Positions 58,679 through 64,000 of a stretch of DNA of 64,000 nt are shown here, one piece after another (within the stretch, counting starts at the first letter, position 1; each line of letters opens with the position of its first letter). The stretch is from Jaapia argillacea MUCL 33604 (lineage: Eukaryota; Basidiomycota; Agaricomycetes; Jaapiales; Jaapiaceae). The notes under the pieces were generated by a model that was not told the DNA's origin, did no database searches, and worked only from the letters and a program-made list of their open reading frames with translations. Where the stretch lies: assembly GCA_000697665.1 (NCBI GenBank), contig KL197718.1, positions 95,763-159,762 on the forward strand, written 5' to 3'. The position numbers were made by a program, and so were the translations under genes.

Positions 58679-60813
58679 ATGTCCCATTCAAACCAACAGC
58701 ATCGCAGTCGCCAGCACGTACAAGGTGGTCCGCGTCCTCAGGATCGCAAGCATAGCGACTCCCGGCACCACGACCAACCCATACATATCCGATTCGATCG
58801 AGACGGGAACATTACCACTCATGATGACCCAAGTAGGAAACGAGAGAGGTCGAGCGAAAGGGCGAATCAAGAACAGCGGGATCCCGGTGGGCGGTCTGGA
58901 AGCACCAATCGCCCCAAGCGATTGAAGCCCTCGGAAGACGGTGGCTCCTCCAAAGAAATGCCAGCCCTGTGAGTAGGGTTAATTTTTGATAGACCGAATT
59001 ATCCTGAGATTTCACGCAGCCAAATAAAAGGGTATGTTGTTAGACGAAAAATCAATGCCGTTTGCTAAGCTGGGACAGAGCTGCCTCAAGGGGACGATTT
59101 CCTTTCGACGGAAATTCTGCAACTGATCTACCTGAAATTAAAGATGATGTAGATGAATTGTGGGTTGGCATCTCTTTCTCCCCCTTGCTGTCTTCATGCT
59201 GTTCCTACATGGCCTTTTTTTGTCCAACAGGGACTGCATCAGGGACTCAAGGTCAGCGATCACACTCCAGTCAAGATCTCATCACTCAACTTGCACTTCA
59301 GCAGAACGGATCATCCAGGACCCGGTGTTCATCCGATCTCGTCCACTGAGGTTTGCCTTGTTCTCCGCATCAATCGTGTTCTCAATTGATAGAAGCCAGG
59401 ATTCATCCACGGCTGAAGTTGTGGACAGATCACTTGCGAGCAAGTTGAGAGATGGCGTTGTTGGGGTAGGTGGTCACCTCGCCACTCTCTTCACGGCCAA
59501 GTCACGTGGCTCCACGCCACCACAAGAAACCCCCGACCCAGAGCTGGTCCGGGCGAGAAAAGACCTGAAGGAAGCGCATCTTCATATCGAAGACTTGCAA
59601 GCAACGAACGCGGAACTGGCCGCCGACCTGCAAACGACACAACATGGCTTAAGAGAAGCCTTGGAGGAGTTGGACGCCATGCGCACCGCTAACCAACGCC
59701 AGGGCCGTTGTGTAAATTCTGAACAGGCGGAGAAAACGACATTGTCGAGGGACCTGGCGCAGGCACAGTCAAGTCTTCACGAGGCAGAGGAGGAGAATCG
59801 GAAGCTTCGAGAAAGGGTGTCTGATCTTTCGAAGGAGCGAGGAGTTTACAATCGACAACTGAAGCTTCTGAAGAAGGCCGCGGAAGGGAGAAACGGTGCC
59901 ACTCCGAATACCTCGTTGGACGCGTTCGACAACACTGTTGATCAGATCTCCGAATCCTCTGCCAAGACTACCCTTGATAGCATCAATGACGGATTGGACT
60001 CTATTGTGATGGACTTGCTTGGCGAGATCGCCATCTTCTTTGCAGAAAGACAGGATCGTACAGACGAATATGCGATAGCGGACGTTTTGCCAGAAACGTC
60101 GTCTGAAGCTCTGAACCAGGCGCTACGTTGGACAGGCCTTTCGGAGGAGTCTCGCGGATTACTCCTCGACGCTGCTCTTCATCATCAAGTCGTAATGCGA
60201 CTCTACGATATCTTCTTCGAATCGGATGTCCTTACGGTATACGTTGAGGCAGCGGCCATACTCGACCACCTCTTTGTACCATTGAGAAATGGAGGTCAGG
60301 TCCTTATCTCGTCCTTCCGCTTGCCAAGCTGACGACGTCTTCGTAGAGCCATGGAGCGTCTCGCAGCGATGGCGGGCCCTCACAGCGACCTACCTTGCCC
60401 CTACTCTTGGATCACTTTCATGGGCAGAGACGGTGCACGTTCTAGCCGAAGAAATGGTTGCGACCATCGCCTCAGCTTATTCTGTCGCACCGTCCTTGTT
60501 GGGCACCTGTTCTTCTTCCTTCGAAAAGCCACTCACGAAGCTATTCGACGACGCATTCAAACTTACGCTTGCACTCAAGCGGGATGTCTTGTCGGTTCAG
60601 TTGTCGGTGAAGATCGTTCCAGTCGAACTCTCTTTCAATCCAGATGTCGAGGAGAGCGTTTGGCCTGGTATGGGTCCTCTGAAGGGGGATAATATCATTG
60701 GTAACTATGGTTTAGGATTGGAACGACGGACAAAGGGAGGCCAAATCTCGTCCCTGACTCGTCCAAAAGTCACGACGGCGGCTCTGCTGAGGCATATAGA
60801 GATAGAGCAATAG
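58679..60813 (+). CDS. Coiled-coil protein, function unknown
   Basis: I do not recognise a family. The first exon (58679 to about 58968) encodes a His/Arg/Ser-rich segment with basic clusters that look like nuclear localisation signals. Small exons at about 59019-59400 are unresolved; LITQLALQQNGSSRTR joins SQDSSTAEVV across an intron (about 59323-59391). From about 59392 a long frame contains a coiled coil (about 59560-59880): DLKEAHLHIEDLQATNAELAA, then LRERVSDLSKERGVYNRQLKLL. A helical C-terminal domain follows, split by an intron at about 60292-60346, then EPWSVSQRW to the stop at 60813. The layout suggests a structural or septation/transport scaffold, but nothing in the sequence fixes that. 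Confidence 0.68.
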
Positions 60814-60901
60814 ATGTGATTGTTTATGGTAACATCAGACTTTTGTCGAACGCTGGATTATAATAAATAGATTCTTGGAGTGGTGAAGACCGTCGGCACC
60901 G

Positions 60902-63578
60902 TTAGTCATATGCAACAGTGGCGGGTCCATAAGCCCACTCGTCCTTTCGATAAACCCATGATTCAGCAGAGCGAGAGAACCAAGAGGAGTGGATCTCACA
61001 TTTTCTTTCCATCGAATACGAGCAGTGAGTTCCGTGGCACCAAGAGAGAGGCACACATCGTACTGTTTAGTCGATAAGTATGAGAACAGTTGGGAACCCA
61101 GCGACGAAACACTTACATTGACTGCACGATACTGTGTTCCAGTAGTCTTAGATGTCATGGCAGGAGTTGACGCTCTGCACTGGGTGAGATGAGCGGTGAC
61201 CTTACATATCTTGTCGAATCCGGGCTGCAGCTTATTCTTTCCTTTGACCCATACTTGTAAGCAAGTAATACCTCGTTAAGGAACGGCGTGGCTAACCTGG
61301 AAAAGTCACAAATTTGGGCGCTTTCGCACGACGATACGCATAGATGTCGATGCTGTGTTGCAATGGTGCATCGAGAGACCCCGTGGATTGCACGTCGAAA
61401 TTCCGTACAAATTCCTTCGTGGATTCCACCCTCGTATCCTAGTCGGCACGAAAGAATCAAAGGGTTGTAGAAACACGAACACAACATTCGAACGGACCTT
61501 GGGGAGAATGACATTCCATGCGTTTGCAACCCTCGCAATCCCATCCGGGCTTGTGTAAGGGGACCTCCCTTTGCTATCCTTGCATTTCTCGTCAAACAAG
61601 ATACCTGCGTCGGTGCCATACTCATATTTGGATACACGGGCACCGACGCTATTATCGACATACCAAGCCAAGGCACCATTAGCCACAGCCTTGGTTCTAA
61701 CCTTTCGTCAACTCACGAAGAGATCAACCAGGATAAAGAACTAACGTTGGTCCATCCGGTCTGCTAACCGAAATGCCATATTCGTCACCCCATTTCACAA
61801 GGGTAGAATAAACATATGGGGAACTCGCCAAGCCTCCAACCAGGATGACTTTCTGTGTGTGATGTGGTCAGTTACAGGAGCGACGTTGGTGAGACTACAC
61901 GCACATCGGCCAGGCGATTCCCATTCTCAAAGGCAATGTCAAGACCCTCCTTGATAGATTTGATGGATGGTTCAAATAGCTTGGCCATGTCCTCGCTAGA
62001 ATGGCTTAGCAATAAGAGAGCAACTATCGAAGGGAGCTAACCCAGGTATTTTCAAGCGACCTCGGATAATTCCCAACTCAGCAATGGTTTTGAACCCGTT
62101 CAGGTTCACCCACGACGCGTTTTCCGGGCCATCGAACTATAGGCGGGTGTGTCATTCTCAATTGCATTGTGGAAAGCCAGATACGTACCTTTCTCTTTGC
62201 ATTTCTATCGAAGTCATTGACTGCTCGCTGGATGGCTTCGTCACTTCCCCACTCCGTACCTTTCAACTGCTCTACCCAAGAATATTGAATGTCAATGAGG
62301 TCGAAAGCAAGACGAAGGTTCGCATACTCTTGAGATACTGTCTGGCAGCCTGTGTGATAAATACGGCACCCGCCAAATAGCCTATCAAACAAGACAGCTG
62401 CTCAGGTATGAACCATGGATTAAAGGTGGACAACGAACATCGAGAGGCTGACGATTCTTCCAATTTCAGTGGGGCCAAACTTGCAATCTTGTACCCTCTG
62501 GTGGGTTATCAGCTTGAAATCGTTGGCGGGGGTGAAGGATCTCACGTGATATCAATGGTGCCTCCTGCGCGCAAAATCAGCGTGCTTTAAAGTAGTGTCA
62601 ATCATTATGGCAAGTACCTCCGCAATCGCACAGAATCAGATGTCCGTCCTCCTGATAAACATTGTGCTGTGAGGAGATTGTGTGTCAAAGATAAGTTGCG
62701 GGACGAACCACGAGCCAATCTCCGACACAACCGCCATCAATAGCGTAAAGTACGGCAGCCTGGCTCACGACGGGGTCAGAAACCAATCTAGGAAAGCCAA
62801 ATATATAGCCGCACCTCTGCCTCGGTTACGAAACGGACCCTCCGTCCACCATCGGCATCAACAAGCCCTGCGCGAATGGCAGCCTGGCGCATTTGATTTT
62901 GTTGAGCACCTTCCCAACCGTTCGGGGTGGTGAGGATCACAAATGTCGAAGGGCTGAGGCTCGTCCATATTGCACGGCCATCGCCATATGTAGAGGTAAT
63001 GTATTCCTTGACTTGCTCCTTGATGTAACGCAGATAATCAGTAAGCACTTCTTCCGCAGATATCTTCTTCGGAAGTGGGTGCAACTTTAAGCCTCGGATG
63101 GTAGAGAGGTGAGATGGGCGTAAATGAAGTTTCCACCTGAGACAACTTAGCGCCGTGACTTATGACTGAACCACAGGGGACGTACCATTCCGCCTTGTGC
63201 CACTGCCCCTCCTCAGCCTCGACGATGGTTTCTTCATCTTCTGTCTCTGCTCCAAATGCACGCGCAACTCCTTGCTTGTCGTAGTACAGTACAGAAGGTA
63301 CTTTGGCATCTGGGTTGGCCTTTTCGACGGTCAGGATGGTGTTCATGCGACAGTAAAGAAGTCATACTTGTTTTGGCCACCGAAGAATCTACCACTGAGG
63401 TCAGACGCGGAGCAATGTTTTTATCCGGAGATAGTATAGAGCTGACCTCCTCGAATTTGGGTACGCGACCCTCCTGAAGGATGCAGAATGAAGCAGCAGT
63501 AAAAGTCGTTCCCACGTCAATTGAAACGACCAGTCTACGCCCTTTCCCTTCGTACGGCTTGCGACCTGGTTCTGTCAT
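60902..63578 (-). CDS. Hsp70-like protein, HSPA12-type ATPase
   Basis: Member of a large Agaricomycete family related to HSPA12, with the Hsp70/actin-type ATPase fold but no typical substrate-binding C-terminus; clients are unknown. The start at 63578 opens into the phosphate-1 loop (SIDVGTTFT, D21). First exons are 63447-63578, 63368-63388 (21 nt), 63186-63319 and 62815-63136. Later blocks are EWWKLHLRP, TTPNGWEGAQQNQMRQAA, FVTEAEAAVLYA, the phosphate-2 CDCGGGTIDIT (split by introns), YLAGAVFITQAARQYL, KQLKGTEW, KVILVGGLASSPYVY and TKAVANGALAW. It ends YGPATVAYD at 60902. I count about 19 exons and see no break. Reading through the central region is good, but exact borders of some mid-gene exons are approximate. 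Confidence 0.88.
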
Positions 63579-64000
63579 GTAGTTTCAAGAAGAGATGATC
63601 GATGACTCCTAATGCCTAAGGCTCGGCTGCAAGTTCACGCGTCACGTCCGAAAAGTTATCGAACGCGTCTGTGACAGAATTTGACGCGACTGTCACATGA
63701 TTTCGTCACAGAAGCGGTGGACTTACACCACCAACCCGGTAAATTGTCAACAGGATCCCAAGAAGTTGTCATTGTTGTGGGATTGTATGATAGATTATTT
63801 CGTGCCCAGGATTGAGGTCAGGTTGTCACTCTCATAATTGTCTCAACCCATCGTTCGCGGAAACGTCAATCTGCTGTTCCGGAAATGTCGTATTGACATC
63901 GCCTCCACAACATCATGCAGGCCTCCGAGGCACCACCTTGGATACTAGAGTTAGGGGAATAACCCTCAAGTTATTAACTACCTAGTTATTGACATGGTTT
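63579..64000. promoter_or_regulatory. Upstream region of the Hsp70-like gene
   Basis: About 420 bp to the window edge. It has GCGTCACG at 63640-63647 and a perfect dyad TGTGACAG / CTGTCACA (63670-63677 and 63690-63697), plus a nearby TCGTCACA (63704-63711). No heat-shock element with clean GAA/TTC triplets is obvious. Confidence 0.45.

Overview
The window is nuclear DNA from a filamentous basidiomycete, most likely an Agaricomycete (mushroom-forming fungus). The evidence is densely spliced genes with introns mostly about 50-60 nt, very small exons, and families typical of that clade: a CPL1-like cysteine-rich secreted protein, an mpaB-type oxygenase, a questin-oxidase-like protein, an HSPA12-like Hsp70 and the Agaricomycete 2OG-Fe(II) oxygenase family. 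I rebuilt exon structures by hand from splice sites, frame and family motifs. For most genes the exon lengths sum to a whole number of codons.

Layout. 1-8,000: a D-amino-acid oxidase cut by the window edge (-), ERG25 sterol C-4 methyl oxidase (-), an AzgA-type purine permease (-) and an SDR reductase (+). 8,400-21,000: a CPL1-like secreted protein (-), a disordered/coiled-coil protein (-), a three-finger C2H2 protein (-) set head-to-head with TAF11 (+) across a very short promoter, and an mpaB-like oxygenase (+). 21,200-23,560: an SFP1-like C2H2 regulator (-). 23,560-32,760: about 9 kb with no gene I can support, holding several inverted repeats. 32,760-36,830: mitochondrial DNA polymerase gamma (-). 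38,600-46,900: an EamA/DMT transporter (+), a tandem pair of unassigned multi-pass membrane proteins (+,+) and an AT-hook protein (-). 47,500-64,000: a vacuolar Ca2+/H+ exchanger (+), a questin-oxidase-like gene (-), a damaged 2OG-Fe(II) oxygenase (+), the O-acetylhomoserine sulfhydrylase MET17 (-), a coiled-coil protein (+) and an Hsp70-like protein (-).

Most genes are unrelated housekeeping or clade-specific genes, so I see no metabolic cluster. The two orphan oxygenases (mpaB-like, questin-oxidase-like) lie 33 kb apart without a synthase. The most unusual signals are: microexons of 6, 7, 10 and 11 nt in three genes, one with a GC donor; an apparent internal duplication in the linker of DNA polymerase gamma; the tandem membrane-protein pair; a 2OG oxygenase whose catalytic HxD exon has lost its splice acceptor; and several stop-free introns whose length is a multiple of three.
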